A stretch of 64,000 nt of DNA from CAZLRH01 sp964562015 (GTDB taxonomy: Bacteria > Verrucomicrobiota > Verrucomicrobiia > Opitutales > JABDGR01), in assembly GCA_964562015.1 (NCBI GenBank), contig CAZLRH010000001.1, forward strand, positions 310,001 to 374,000, written 5' to 3'. The position numbers were made by a program, and so were the translations under genes. Below are positions 43,803 to 52,631 of the stretch, one piece after another. Positions within the stretch are counted from its first letter, which is position 1, and every line of letters begins with the position of its first letter. The notes under the pieces were generated by a model. It was given only the letters and a program-made list of their open reading frames with translations, had not been told where the DNA came from and made no database searches.

Positions 43803-44328
43803 TGTGATAATCGCCGTGTTCAATGATGAGCGTGGAGCGGCCGTCCTCGCGGGTGAGGGCCTTTTCGTAGGCGGGCAGGACCTCATTCGCCTCGTCGAGC
43901 CGAATGACGTCAATCGTCGTGCACATGGCGCGAAAAGCATCCGTATAATCGCCGATGTGCTGCATCTGCGGGTGCATGGGCCGCTGGGCGCCAATGGAGG
44001 TGCGGATGATGACCTTGGTGCGGCAGGCGCCGTTCGACATCACCGCAAATTTATCGAGGTGGTTGATGATTTGGTTGGCGGCGAGCAGCAGGAAATTCCA
44101 GCGCGGGAAAATGCACACCGGCACGAGGCCGGCCAGGGCCAGGCCGTTGCACATGCCCATTTGCATTTCCTCCTCGACGGGGAGCTCGACGCGGCGGGCG
44201 AGGTCAATCTTGGCCAGGGTGTTGGACATGGCCGTGCCCGGGACGGCGACCGCCTGCCCGAGAAAGAGCACCCGCGGGTCCTGGGCCAGATACTGCATCG
44301 CGGCAGTGAGGGCTTCGGCGTATTTCAT
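43792..44328 (-). CDS. Thiamine-enzyme subunit, E1-beta/transketolase-pyrimidine-domain-like
   Basis: 178 residues, about half of a usual E1-beta chain. The pyrimidine-binding domain is recognisable: YAEALTAAMQYLAQDPRVLFLGQAV, then VELPVEEEMQMGMCNGLALAGLVPVCIFPRWNFLLLAANQI with the catalytic-type Glu, and HPQMQHIGDYTDAFRAM. The C-terminal transketolase domain is absent. It lies 3 bp after the alpha-like gene and overlaps the ColD-like gene. Together the two would form a small thiamine-diphosphate enzyme acting on the sugar: possibly decarboxylation/ligation giving a two-carbon branch. The reaction is inference. Confidence 0.8.
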   Translation of the reverse strand: MKYAEALTAAMQYLAQDPRVLFLGQAVAVPGTAMSNTLAKIDLARRVELPVEEEMQMGMCNGLALAGLVPVCIFPRWNFLLLAANQIINHLDKFAVMSNGACRTKVIIRTSIGAQRPMHPQMQHIGDYTDAFRAMCTTIDVIRLDEANEVLPAYEKALTREDGRSTLIIEHGDYHNEK

Positions 44329-44331
44329 GGG

Positions 44332-44934
44332 TTAAAATTGGACCCGCATGCCGGCGCCGGCGTGGGGATACTTGGTTTGATACTTATAGTAGTAAATCAT
44401 ATCATCGCGCACGTCATCATAGGAAAGGCGTTCCACGCCCCACGTCTCCCGGGTGTCGGTGCAGACGGATTTGCCGTTGTCCTCGATGATGAAGCGGATG
44501 GGCAGCTTGTGGTTGCGGCTGTATTTGATGCAGACGTGCGCCTGGCCGGTCTCGGCCGTCATCTCGCCGAGGAAGCAATGCACGCGCTCTTTCCCGCCCT
44601 GGCGCTTGATGGCCATGGCCAAGCCCACCGCAATCGGCAGCACTCCGCCGACGATGGCCGAGGAGATGACGCGATGCTCCGGGAAACACAGCGAAATCGA
44701 ATGCCCGGCCATGATTTCGGCCTTCAACTTCGCCGGCGGCACGCCCTTGAGCAGGCATTGGTAATGGCTGCGCCACGAGCACAGCACCCAATCCTGCGGG
44801 CCGATGGTGCGGAACACCTCGACGATTTGCTCCTCGTTCCCGTAGTACAAATGCACGGGCGCGCGAATCTTCCCGGCGTTGAACTCCGCGGCGATGTCGT
44901 TCTCAAAGGCGATTAATTCTTGCGGCGTCATCAT
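44332..44934 (-). CDS. Thiamine-enzyme subunit, E1-alpha-like
   Basis: 200 residues from the ATG at 44934. It resembles the diphosphate-binding domain of E1-alpha chains: VLCSWRSHYQCLLKGVPP, FPEHRVISSAIVGGVLPIAVGLAMAIKRQGG and FLGEMTAETGQAHVCIKYSRNHKLPIRFIIEDNG. In the TDP motif the expected GDG is GEM; the distal N (EDNG) is kept. It is much shorter than E1-alpha of dehydrogenase complexes (~330-400). The ATG lies 1 bp after the hddA stop. It pairs with the next gene as a split thiamine enzyme. Confidence 0.8.
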   Translation of the reverse strand: MMTPQELIAFENDIAAEFNAGKIRAPVHLYYGNEEQIVEVFRTIGPQDWVLCSWRSHYQCLLKGVPPAKLKAEIMAGHSISLCFPEHRVISSAIVGGVLPIAVGLAMAIKRQGGKERVHCFLGEMTAETGQAHVCIKYSRNHKLPIRFIIEDNGKSVCTDTRETWGVERLSYDDVRDDMIYYYKYQTKYPHAGAGMRVQF

Positions 44935-44935
44935 G

Positions 44936-45940
44936 CTACATGGGCTCCTCGATTTGGGCGGATTCGTAATAAATAATTTGGCTGCCGGTGTCTTCAAAGG
45001 AAAAAGGCACGCGAATCAACTGATGCAGGCGCTGGCGGACGGCGTGCTGGCGTTCGGGCGGCACGACGAGCAGCAAAAATCCGCCCCCACCTGCGCCGAG
45101 CACCTTGCCCCCATAGGCGCCAGCGTCGCGCGCGGCCTCGTACATGTCGTCAATTTCCGGGCGTGAGACGGCGCTGCTCAAGGCACGCTTCTGCAGCCAG
45201 GTCTGATGCATCAATTCGCCGAATTCCTTCATCATGCCCGATTGGCAGAGCAGTTTTTTCCCTTGGGCGACGCTCTTTTGCACGAAATGCAACTGGGAGG
45301 CGCGTTTCTCCATATCCAACACGTATGTCGCCGCGACATCGGAGGAAAAGCGGCGGATGCCGGTGTACAAAAGCATCATGTGGCCGGAAATTTCCGCGAG
45401 CCGGTCCTTGGAAATCGTCAAAGGCTGCACCCGGAACTCGCCCGAGGGCATGAACTCAATATGATTAAATCCACCGAAGGCCGCCGTAATCTGATCCTGG
45501 CAGCCGACGTTTTCCTTCAAAATCTCCTGCTCCAGGCGGATGGCGGATTTCGCGAGGTCATGCTTCGAGGTCATTTCACCGCGCAAGGCATGGAGGGCGT
45601 GCAGGATGCCGACCGTAAAGGAAGAACTTGAGCCCACCCCGCTGCGGGCCGGCAAGTCACCGTCGTGATGCAACTCGAGACCATGCTGGCATTTAAACAT
45701 CTCGAGCGCGGCGCGCACGACCGGGTGCTTGATGTCGGCCACTTCCTTACAATCCTCGGTCACTGAATAAACAATGCGGAAACGGTGCTCGAAAAACGGG
45801 GGCAGGTAACGCAACGTCAGGTAGCAATACCGGTCCATGGAGGCCGCGAGGCATTCGCCACCGTGCGCCTTGTACCAAGCCGGATAGTCGGTGCCGCCGC
45901 CAAGCAGGGAAATGCGGTAGGGAGTCCGGCTGATGATCAT
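44936..45940 (-). CDS. hddA: D-glycero-alpha-D-manno-heptose 7-phosphate kinase
   Basis: 334 residues of the GHMP kinase family. The N-terminus (MIISRTPYRISLLGGGTDYPAWY) is HddA-specific, the ATP loop is PARSGVGSSSSFTVGILHAL, and GKVLGAGGGGFLLLV is the third motif. HddA phosphorylates C1 of heptose 7-phosphate to the 1,7-bisphosphate on the GDP-heptose route. The upstream neighbour carries HddC, the next nucleotidyltransferase step. The isomerase GmhA and phosphatase GmhB are not in the window. The enzyme is cytosolic. Confidence 0.9.
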   Translation of the reverse strand: MIISRTPYRISLLGGGTDYPAWYKAHGGECLAASMDRYCYLTLRYLPPFFEHRFRIVYSVTEDCKEVADIKHPVVRAALEMFKCQHGLELHHDGDLPARSGVGSSSSFTVGILHALHALRGEMTSKHDLAKSAIRLEQEILKENVGCQDQITAAFGGFNHIEFMPSGEFRVQPLTISKDRLAEISGHMMLLYTGIRRFSSDVAATYVLDMEKRASQLHFVQKSVAQGKKLLCQSGMMKEFGELMHQTWLQKRALSSAVSRPEIDDMYEAARDAGAYGGKVLGAGGGGFLLLVVPPERQHAVRQRLHQLIRVPFSFEDTGSQIIYYESAQIEEPM

Positions 45941-45952
45941 GGGGTGGAGCCT

Positions 45953-47203
45953 TTAACGAAGGGCGGGGGCGCGGCCCGACAGGCAGTCGTCGAGCGCTTC
46001 CAAAGTTATCGGAATGGCCATCCGGGGGACGGCACAAGGTTCAAAGTATGCCAATTCAAGGCTCTCGTGGGAAGGCGAAAATTCGCCGCCCGCCACGGAA
46101 GCCTCCAGGACCAGGGCCGCGGTTTGCACAATATCGCCGTTGGCATACGACATCACATCGCGATGCGGATCGGAGTAAAATCCGACCAGGCGCTCGATGG
46201 CAATGTCGAGGCCGGTTTCCTCCTTCACCTCGCGCTTGGCGGCTTGCTCGGGGGTTTCGCCCAAATCAATCCGGCCACCGACGAGGCCCCACAACCCGCA
46301 ATCCGCCCGCCGCTCGAGCAGGATGCGGCCATGATTGTCGCGAATGATGACCCCCACGGCGAGTTTCCAATCCTTGATTTCATCGCCCCGGCGCGCCGCC
46401 AGCATCTGCGCCACGACCGAGTTGGAGCGGCGCAGCTCGTCCATCGAAGGAATCTCTATAGAATACTGGGGACGAAAAAAGAGTTGGGCCTCGGCGTAGC
46501 TGGCGGGGAGGCCGATGTCGATGAACCGGCCCTCGGTGGGGAATGCCCACAGACGACCGTCCTTCGCCCAGCCCGGAAAAAGCTCCTGCTCGATTGAGAT
46601 TTTGCGGCCCGGTTCGATTTGGCGAAAAAAATCGGTGCGCGCGTAATAAATGCCGGCATTGATGCCTGAGGTCGCCGCGGGGACATCTGTTTTTTCAAGA
46701 AATCCGGTGACCCGTTGTTGCGCATCGAAGAGCACGGAGCCAAAACGCGCACGGGCGGAGGTCGTCTGCACGACCAGCGACAAAGTACTGTCATCGGCCG
46801 GATGCGTGGCACGGAGTTTGGCAAAATCGAATTCGCAAAACGAATCACCGTTCAAGACCAGCACATAGGGTGTCGTCACTTTTTCCAAAGCCTGGCGAAT
46901 GGCGCCGCCGGTGCCGAGGGGCGAGGTTTCCAACGTGTAGTGGAGCGCCATCGCCCCAAACCTGGTGCCGAGCCGGGCGGTGAATTGCGCGGGCTCGTGG
47001 CATAGCGCCAGGACAGTTTGCTGCACGCCGAGTTTTTCCAGCATTTCCAACAAGTGGCACACAAAGGGCCGGCCCGCCACCCACGCGAGCGGCTTCGGAC
47101 GGTCGGCCACCGCGGCGCGCAGACGGGTGCCGAGCCCGCCGGCGAGCACAATAGCGGTGACCTCGCCGAGCGGCGCCGGAACACTCGGGCGCGGTTCAGA
47201 CAT
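45953..47203 (-). CDS. hddC: HddC-like heptose 1-phosphate guanylyltransferase fused to a Nudix hydrolase
   Basis: 416 residues. Residues ~14-245 form a sugar-1-phosphate nucleotidyltransferase: AIVLAGGLGTRLRAAVADRPKPLAWV, GDSFCEFDF, and GRFIDIGLPASYAEAQ. This matches HddC, which makes GDP-heptose. Residues ~270-400 are a Nudix domain with a perfect box (GRIDLGETPEQAAKREVKEE then TGL; G-x5-E-x7-REVKEE), and the region resembles GDP-mannose mannosyl hydrolase (ELRRSNSVVAQMLA, then FIRDNHGRILL-like). The fusion of the two opposing activities is unusual. It overlaps the epimerase gene by 8 bp and precedes hddA by 12 bp. Confidence 0.88.
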   Translation of the reverse strand: MSEPRPSVPAPLGEVTAIVLAGGLGTRLRAAVADRPKPLAWVAGRPFVCHLLEMLEKLGVQQTVLALCHEPAQFTARLGTRFGAMALHYTLETSPLGTGGAIRQALEKVTTPYVLVLNGDSFCEFDFAKLRATHPADDSTLSLVVQTTSARARFGSVLFDAQQRVTGFLEKTDVPAATSGINAGIYYARTDFFRQIEPGRKISIEQELFPGWAKDGRLWAFPTEGRFIDIGLPASYAEAQLFFRPQYSIEIPSMDELRRSNSVVAQMLAARRGDEIKDWKLAVGVIIRDNHGRILLERRADCGLWGLVGGRIDLGETPEQAAKREVKEETGLDIAIERLVGFYSDPHRDVMSYANGDIVQTAALVLEASVAGGEFSPSHESLELAYFEPCAVPRMAIPITLEALDDCLSGRAPALR

Positions 47204-48146
47204 TGGAGAACTTGGAATTGCGGATGATGCGGTAACCCTTGATCAGCTCAGTGATGCCGCGCGCGAGCGGCCATTCGGGCCGGTAACCAGTGGCGAGGAT
47301 GCGGGCGTTCGAGACGATGTAGTCGCGCTTGTCCGGGTCTTCGCCGATGGGCGCTTCGAGAAACACGAATTGCGGCAACTGCTTCTTAATCTCGGCGCAG
47401 AGTTCGAGTTTGGAGAGGTTGGCGTCATCAAGGCCGACATTGTAGGCCTTGCCGCGCATTTTCTCGAAATTGTCCAAGGCATGCATCCAAGCGCGGGCGA
47501 CGTCGCGCACGTGGATGTAATTGCGCTTAAAATGGCCCTCGAACACCACGACGGCGCGGTCATTGAAGGCGCGGTACACAAAGTCGTTCACGAGCAGGTC
47601 AATCCTCATGCGCGGCGAGAGACCGAACACCGTGGCGAGGCGGAACGTCAGGCCGTTTTCGCGCTCGAGCACGGAGGCCTCGGCCTCGCCTTTGGAGGTT
47701 CCGTAGAGGGAAATCGGGCGCAACGGGCTGTCTTCGGTGCAGTGCTTGCCCTTTTCGCCGATGCCGTAGCCGCTGTTCGTATTCGGATAAAGGATGCGCT
47801 GTTGGGGCGAGGCCAGGCGGCAGACCAGGCGGACGGCGTCACGGTTGGTCGTTTCCGCGCCCACGCGGTCGCGGTCGCACATCGGGGCGCCGACAAGTGC
47901 GGCCAGCGGGATGATGGAGTCGGCCTTTTTCACCAGCGGCCCCACGACGCGTTCGTCGCGGCAATCTCCGCGGACGACATCGAAGCCCTCGTTGCCGCAG
48001 CATTCGAGCAGGGTGGCCTGGCCGAACATGAAATTGTCGAGCACAGTCACGCGGTGGCCGGCCTGCAGGAGCGCCGGGACCAGGACCGAGCCGAGATAGC
48101 CGGCTCCGCCAGTGATGAGGATGTTTTGCCGTGAAGAGGAGGACAT
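47196..48146 (-). CDS. NAD-dependent epimerase/dehydratase (sugar-nucleotide SDR)
   Basis: 316 residues from the ATG at 48146, first gene of the minus-strand sugar operon. Extended-SDR motifs: ILITGGAGYLGSVLVPALL (nucleotide-binding GxxGxxG), catalytic YGTSK in ISLYGTSKGEAE, and the substrate segment FKRNYIHVRDVARAWMHAL. In this setting it probably acts on GDP-heptose, for example as a 4,6-dehydratase, reductase or epimerase, supplying the 4-keto substrate required by the ColD-like enzyme. Sequence alone does not decide which. No Shine-Dalgarno; the preceding 265 bp (48147-48411) is shared with divergent carB. Confidence 0.88.
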   Translation of the reverse strand: MSSSSRQNILITGGAGYLGSVLVPALLQAGHRVTVLDNFMFGQATLLECCGNEGFDVVRGDCRDERVVGPLVKKADSIIPLAALVGAPMCDRDRVGAETTNRDAVRLVCRLASPQQRILYPNTNSGYGIGEKGKHCTEDSPLRPISLYGTSKGEAEASVLERENGLTFRLATVFGLSPRMRIDLLVNDFVYRAFNDRAVVVFEGHFKRNYIHVRDVARAWMHALDNFEKMRGKAYNVGLDDANLSKLELCAEIKKQLPQFVFLEAPIGEDPDKRDYIVSNARILATGYRPEWPLARGITELIKGYRIIRNSKFSNV

Positions 48147-48411
48147 GGGGACGAGAAACGAGAATTTCCGCCTGTTGCCGGCGGGGTGTGAAGAACCCAC
48201 CCGGAAACGGGCCAAGGTATTATCCGAGGGTGGAACTCCCGGAGTGTCAAGAGCCTATCGCAGAACCCGCCCGTTTTCAATCACGCTGAGGGAAATTCCG
48301 ATTTTGCAGGATTTTGGCCTTTGTTCTTGCGCCGCCCTGCTTCGACGCCAACACTCGCCAGAATTTTTGGCCGCCGCTGGCTCCCGCCTCAGTGGCAATT
48401 GACGATTCACC

Positions 48412-51400
48412 ATGCCCAAGCGCACCGACCTCAAGACCATCCTGATCATCGGCTCCGGGCCCATCATCATTGGGCAGGCGTGCGAGTTCGACTATTCCGG
48501 CACGCAGGCTTGCAAGGCCCTGCGCGAGGAGGGTTACCGCGTCGTGCTCGTGAATTCCAATCCGGCGACCATCATGACGGATCCGGAGTTCGCCGATGTG
48601 ACTTACATCGAGCCGCTGACGCCGGAAATGCTCGATAAAATCATCGCCCGCGAGAAACCCGACGCCCTCCTCCCCACCCTTGGCGGCCAGACCGGCCTGA
48701 ACCTTTCCCTCGAGCTTTCCCGGCGCGGCATTTTGAAAAAACATGGGGTCGAACTCATCGGCGCCAAGGAAGAAGCCATCAACCGCGGCGAGGACCGCGA
48801 GTTGTTCCGCAAGATCATGCTCGAAATCGGGCTCGATGTGCCGCGCTCCCACATTGTGCGCAACCTCGACGATGCCCGCGTGGCCGCCGAAACGATTAAG
48901 ATTTTCCCGCTCATCATCCGCCCCAGCTTCACCCTCGGCGGCACCGGCGGTGGCATCGCCTACAACCGCGAGGAATACGAAACGATGGTCGCCTACGGGC
49001 TCGAAGTTTCCCCTACGCACCAGGTCCTCGTGGAAGAATGCCTGATTGGCTGGAAGGAATTTGAGATGGAGGTCATGCGCGACCACAAGGACCAATGCGT
49101 CGTCATCTGCTCCATCGAGAATTTCGACCCCATGGGCGTTCACACCGGCGACTCCATCACCGTGGCCCCGGCGATGACGCTGACCGACAAGGAATACCAG
49201 TTGATGCGCGACGCCTCGTTCGCCGTCATCCGCGCCATCGGCGTCGAAACGGGCGGCTCGAACATCCAGTTTGCGGTGGACCCGAAGAATGGCCGCATGG
49301 TGGTCATCGAGATGAACCCGCGCGTGTCGCGCTCCTCGGCGCTGGCTTCAAAGGCCACCGGGTTTCCCATTGCGAAAATTGCGGCGAAACTCGCGGTCGG
49401 CTACGCGCTCGACGAACTGCGCAACGACATCACCCGCGAAACCCCGGCGAGCTTTGAGCCGACGATTGACTACGTCGTCACCAAGATTCCGCGTTTTGCC
49501 TTTGAGAAATTCCAGGGCGCGGACACCACCCTCACCTCTTCGATGAAGTCGGTGGGCGAGGCGATGGCCATCGGGCGCACGTTTAAGGAGTCTTTGCAAA
49601 AGGCACTGCGTTCGCTGGAAATTGGCGCGCGCGGCCTGGGCGGCGGCGGCAAGCACGGCGGTCGCGATATTCTCGACGCGAATCTCATCCGCGCCGGTTT
49701 GGCCCGGCCTTCGGCGGAGCGCATTTTCTTCGTCCGCGACGCTTTTCGCGCGGGTTTCACGGTCGCCCAGGTGCACGAGCATTCGTACATCGACCCGTGG
49801 TTCCTCGAGCAAATTCTCCAGATTGTGCGGATGGAGGACGAGTTGTGCACGCCCGGCCAAATGCCCGCGATTCCGCTTTTGCGCCGGGCCAAGGAAGCGG
49901 GCTTCACGGATCTGCAAATCGGCCACTTGGCCAATTTGCCGCCCAAAGAGGTGCGCACCGCTCGCACCAAGGCTGGCATTCACACCGTCTATCGCCTGGT
50001 GGACACCTGCGCGGCGGAGTTCGAGGCTTACACGCCTTACTACTACTCCACGTACGGCACGGAAAACGAACTGAAGCGCACGGACAAAAAGAAGATCATG
50101 ATCCTCGGCGGCGGCCCGAACCGCATCGGCCAAGGCATCGAGTTCGACTACTGTTGCGTGCACGCCTCGTTCGCCTTGCGCGAGGCCGGATACGAGACCG
50201 TGATGGTCAATAGCAACCCCGAAACCGTTTCCACCGACTACGATACGTCGGACCGTCTTTACTTCGAACCGCTCACGCTGGAGGATGTTCTGGAAATTTA
50301 CCACCAGGAAGGCTGCAGCGGCGCCATCGTGCAATTTGGCGGGCAAACTCCGCTCAACCTCGCCACCGAGCTGAAGGCCAACGGCGTCAACATCATCGGG
50401 ACCTCGCCGGAGAGCATTAACGCCGCCGAGGATCGCGAGCTGTTCAAAAAGATTTTGGAAAAAATCGGCCTCCGCCAGCCGGTCAACAAGACTGCGCTCT
50501 CGCCCGAGCAAGCTTACGAAATGGCCGCGGAAATTGGCTTCCCGATTTTGCTCCGGCCCTCGTTTGTGCTCGGTGGCCGTGGGATGTTCATCGTCTATAG
50601 TATAGAGGAGATGCGGAAAGTCGTGCGCGAGGCGTTTGACGTCGCGCCGGGCAAACCGGTGCTCCTGGATAAATTTCTGGAGGAAGCCATCGAGCTCGAC
50701 GTGGACGCCATTGCCGACGGCACGACGACCGTCATCGGCGGTATGTTGGAGCACATCGAATACGCGGGCGTGCACTCCGGCGACGCCGCGATGGTGCTGC
50801 CGCCGCACACGTTGTCGCCCGCGATGCTCGAACGAGTCCGCGTGGCTTCGTATGCGCTCGCCCGCGAATTGCAAGTCATCGGCCTGATGAACGTGCAGTT
50901 CGCCATCAAGGACGACGAACTTTACGTCCTCGAGGTGAACCCGCGCGCCTCCCGCACCATTCCCTTTGTGTCGAAGGCCATCGGGGTGCCGCTGGCCAAA
51001 CTGGCGGCGCGGCTGATGGCTGGTGAGAAATTGGCGAAACTTGGCTTCACCAAGGAAACCACCCCGCCGTTCTGGGCCGTGAAGGAAGCGGTCTTTCCCT
51101 TTGTGCGCTTCCCCGGCGCGCCCGTGGCGCTCACTCCGGAAATGCGCAGCACCGGTGAAGTCATGGGGCTCGACGAGGACCTTGGCATCGCCTTTGCCAA
51201 AACCCAAATGGCGGCCCAGCCGCCGCTGCCGGAATCCGGCCAGGTCTTTTTGTCGGTCAAGGACTCCGACAAGACTGCGGTGATTGCCATTGCGAAAGAA
51301 TTGCTGGCCCTGGGCTTCACCCTCTGCTCGACCTCGGGCACGGCCCGCGCGCTCGACGCCGCCGGCCTGCCCGTGCGCCGCCTTTACAAAATCCAAGAGG

Positions 51401-51642
51401 GCCGCCCCACGGTGATCGACCTGATTAAGAACGGCGAAATTCAGCTCATCATCAACACGCCCTTCGGCCAGATTCCGCGGCAGGACGAGAACATCATCCG
51501 ATCCCAGGCGATATTACGGCGGATCTGCATCATCACGACGCTGACCGGCGCTCGCGCCGCGCTCCAGGGCATTCAGGCCCTGCGCACCAAGCCCGTCGAG
51601 GTCCGTTCGCTGCAGGAATATGGGAAGATGCCGCGGAAGTAA
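48412..51642 (+). CDS. carB: Carbamoyl-phosphate synthase large subunit
   Basis: 1076 residues with the full CarB layout: two homologous halves, each with a pre-ATP-grasp and ATP-grasp domain. The first half has TILIIGSGPIIIGQACEFDYSGTQACKALREEGY and RPSFTLGGTGGGIAYN; the second has MILGGGPNRIGQGIEFDYCCVHASFALREAGY and RPSFVLGGRGMFIVY. A methylglyoxal-synthase-like allosteric domain closes the protein (VFLSVKDSDKTAVIAIAKELLALGF). It makes carbamoyl phosphate for arginine and pyrimidines. The small subunit carA is not in the window, so the genes are not adjacent on the right; left of carB the operon is divergent. Confidence 0.97.
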   Translation: MPKRTDLKTILIIGSGPIIIGQACEFDYSGTQACKALREEGYRVVLVNSNPATIMTDPEFADVTYIEPLTPEMLDKIIAREKPDALLPTLGGQTGLNLSLELSRRGILKKHGVELIGAKEEAINRGEDRELFRKIMLEIGLDVPRSHIVRNLDDARVAAETIKIFPLIIRPSFTLGGTGGGIAYNREEYETMVAYGLEVSPTHQVLVEECLIGWKEFEMEVMRDHKDQCVVICSIENFDPMGVHTGDSITVAPAMTLTDKEYQLMRDASFAVIRAIGVETGGSNIQFAVDPKNGRMVVIEMNPRVSRSSALASKATGFPIAKIAAKLAVGYALDELRNDITRETPASFEPTIDYVVTKIPRFAFEKFQGADTTLTSSMKSVGEAMAIGRTFKESLQKALRSLEIGARGLGGGGKHGGRDILDANLIRAGLARPSAERIFFVRDAFRAGFTVAQVHEHSYIDPWFLEQILQIVRMEDELCTPGQMPAIPLLRRAKEAGFTDLQIGHLANLPPKEVRTARTKAGIHTVYRLVDTCAAEFEAYTPYYYSTYGTENELKRTDKKKIMILGGGPNRIGQGIEFDYCCVHASFALREAGYETVMVNSNPETVSTDYDTSDRLYFEPLTLEDVLEIYHQEGCSGAIVQFGGQTPLNLATELKANGVNIIGTSPESINAAEDRELFKKILEKIGLRQPVNKTALSPEQAYEMAAEIGFPILLRPSFVLGGRGMFIVYSIEEMRKVVREAFDVAPGKPVLLDKFLEEAIELDVDAIADGTTTVIGGMLEHIEYAGVHSGDAAMVLPPHTLSPAMLERVRVASYALARELQVIGLMNVQFAIKDDELYVLEVNPRASRTIPFVSKAIGVPLAKLAARLMAGEKLAKLGFTKETTPPFWAVKEAVFPFVRFPGAPVALTPEMRSTGEVMGLDEDLGIAFAKTQMAAQPPLPESGQVFLSVKDSDKTAVIAIAKELLALGFTLCSTSGTARALDAAGLPVRRLYKIQEGRPTVIDLIKNGEIQLIINTPFGQIPRQDENIIRSQAILRRICIITTLTGARAALQGIQALRTKPVEVRSLQEYGKMPRK

Positions 51643-51835
51643 GAAAACCGCGTTTGCCGAGCGGCGAACCCGGCAGCCGGGCGAACCAGCGGACGCCGGG
51701 CGTCCCTCCGTCACGTTCAGGGAACCAGGGCCAAATCACCCGAGTCTGTGATATTTCTCATTGACACGTCCCGCCCGCAACCGTTAGTCGCGTCGTCGAT
51801 TTCCCCCTTCTTCATCCCCAACCCAATGACCGACT

Positions 51836-52573
51836 ATGAAATTACGTTGTTATGTTTGGCTGATAATTTTAACTTCGACGTGGACACTGGTGTCCGCCGC
51901 CCCTGGCGATTTCGCCGGCACTTACACGGGCTACCTATCCACCCGGCCCAGCGGCGGGCTGGTTGAATCCTATTACTCCGTGCTCACGGTCAACTCCTCG
52001 GGTCTGGCCACGCTGTCCGCCCACCTAGGCAATCCGGCCACGGCGATGGTCAACTCCAGCGGATATGTGACTTTTAACAACTTTAACTTTGGCTACGGCG
52101 ACGTGACCATGAAGATTTCCCGCGTGGGAAAAATCAACACGGGCGCGACCGGCTACGGTGCGGGATATTTTGATGATGCTAATTACGGGGTGAGCGACTT
52201 CGTCATCGCGTTGCAAAATCCGAATGCCAACCCGCAACCCAAAGTGACGCCGCCGTTGGCGGCGGGCAACTATGCTTTCCTGGCCAAGGGCGACGTGGAG
52301 TACGGATTTGCGGATCGTGTGGGCTCGGGCACCCTCATCGTGGGCAAGACCTCCTGGACGGGAAGTATCACCATTGCGCACCAGACCGTCAGCCTCAGCG
52401 GCAGCCTTGGCACGGACGGTGCCTTGAAAGTGGTCAGACCGGCGAAATTTGCCTCCAGCAAGATTTCCATCGTCCCGTTTACCATCAATTCGAACTATAT
52501 CGGTTTCCATGGCCGGTTTAAGGACCATCTCAATGGCATCACGCTGGATCTGCTCGGTGTGAAAACAAGGTGA
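51836..52573 (+). CDS. Secreted beta-rich protein of unknown function
   Basis: 245 residues, ATG at 51836. A signal peptide (MKLRCYVWLIILTSTWTLVSAAP) is followed by an all-beta sequence rich in Gly, Ser, Thr and Asn: FAGTYTGYLSTRPSGG, FNNFNFGYGDVTMKI, GSGTLIVGKTSW. A repeated theme (GLATLSAHLGNPA, then TVSLSGSLGTDGA) resembles the beta-clip repeats of secreted proteins with no known activity. No catalytic residues stand out. It is convergent with holA (58-bp gap). Function unknown. Confidence 0.65.
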   Translation: MKLRCYVWLIILTSTWTLVSAAPGDFAGTYTGYLSTRPSGGLVESYYSVLTVNSSGLATLSAHLGNPATAMVNSSGYVTFNNFNFGYGDVTMKISRVGKINTGATGYGAGYFDDANYGVSDFVIALQNPNANPQPKVTPPLAAGNYAFLAKGDVEYGFADRVGSGTLIVGKTSWTGSITIAHQTVSLSGSLGTDGALKVVRPAKFASSKISIVPFTINSNYIGFHGRFKDHLNGITLDLLGVKTR

Positions 52574-52631
52574 GCTTCCCGCCAGTAAGGCCGAGACCAA
52601 CTGGCACGGGTAGTGCCGGGTCTGGGAGCCT

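Noticed and set aside
41194..44916. Three long plus-strand frames (41194-42654, 42678-43826, 43369-44916) over the heptose operon
   Set aside because: They are shadows of the minus-strand sugar genes, which have clear motifs and overlapping starts and stops; the plus-strand products show no family features.
49348..51396. Long antisense frame over carB
   Set aside because: Same GC-frame effect; carB is certain and the antisense product is an Arg/His/Gln-rich shadow.
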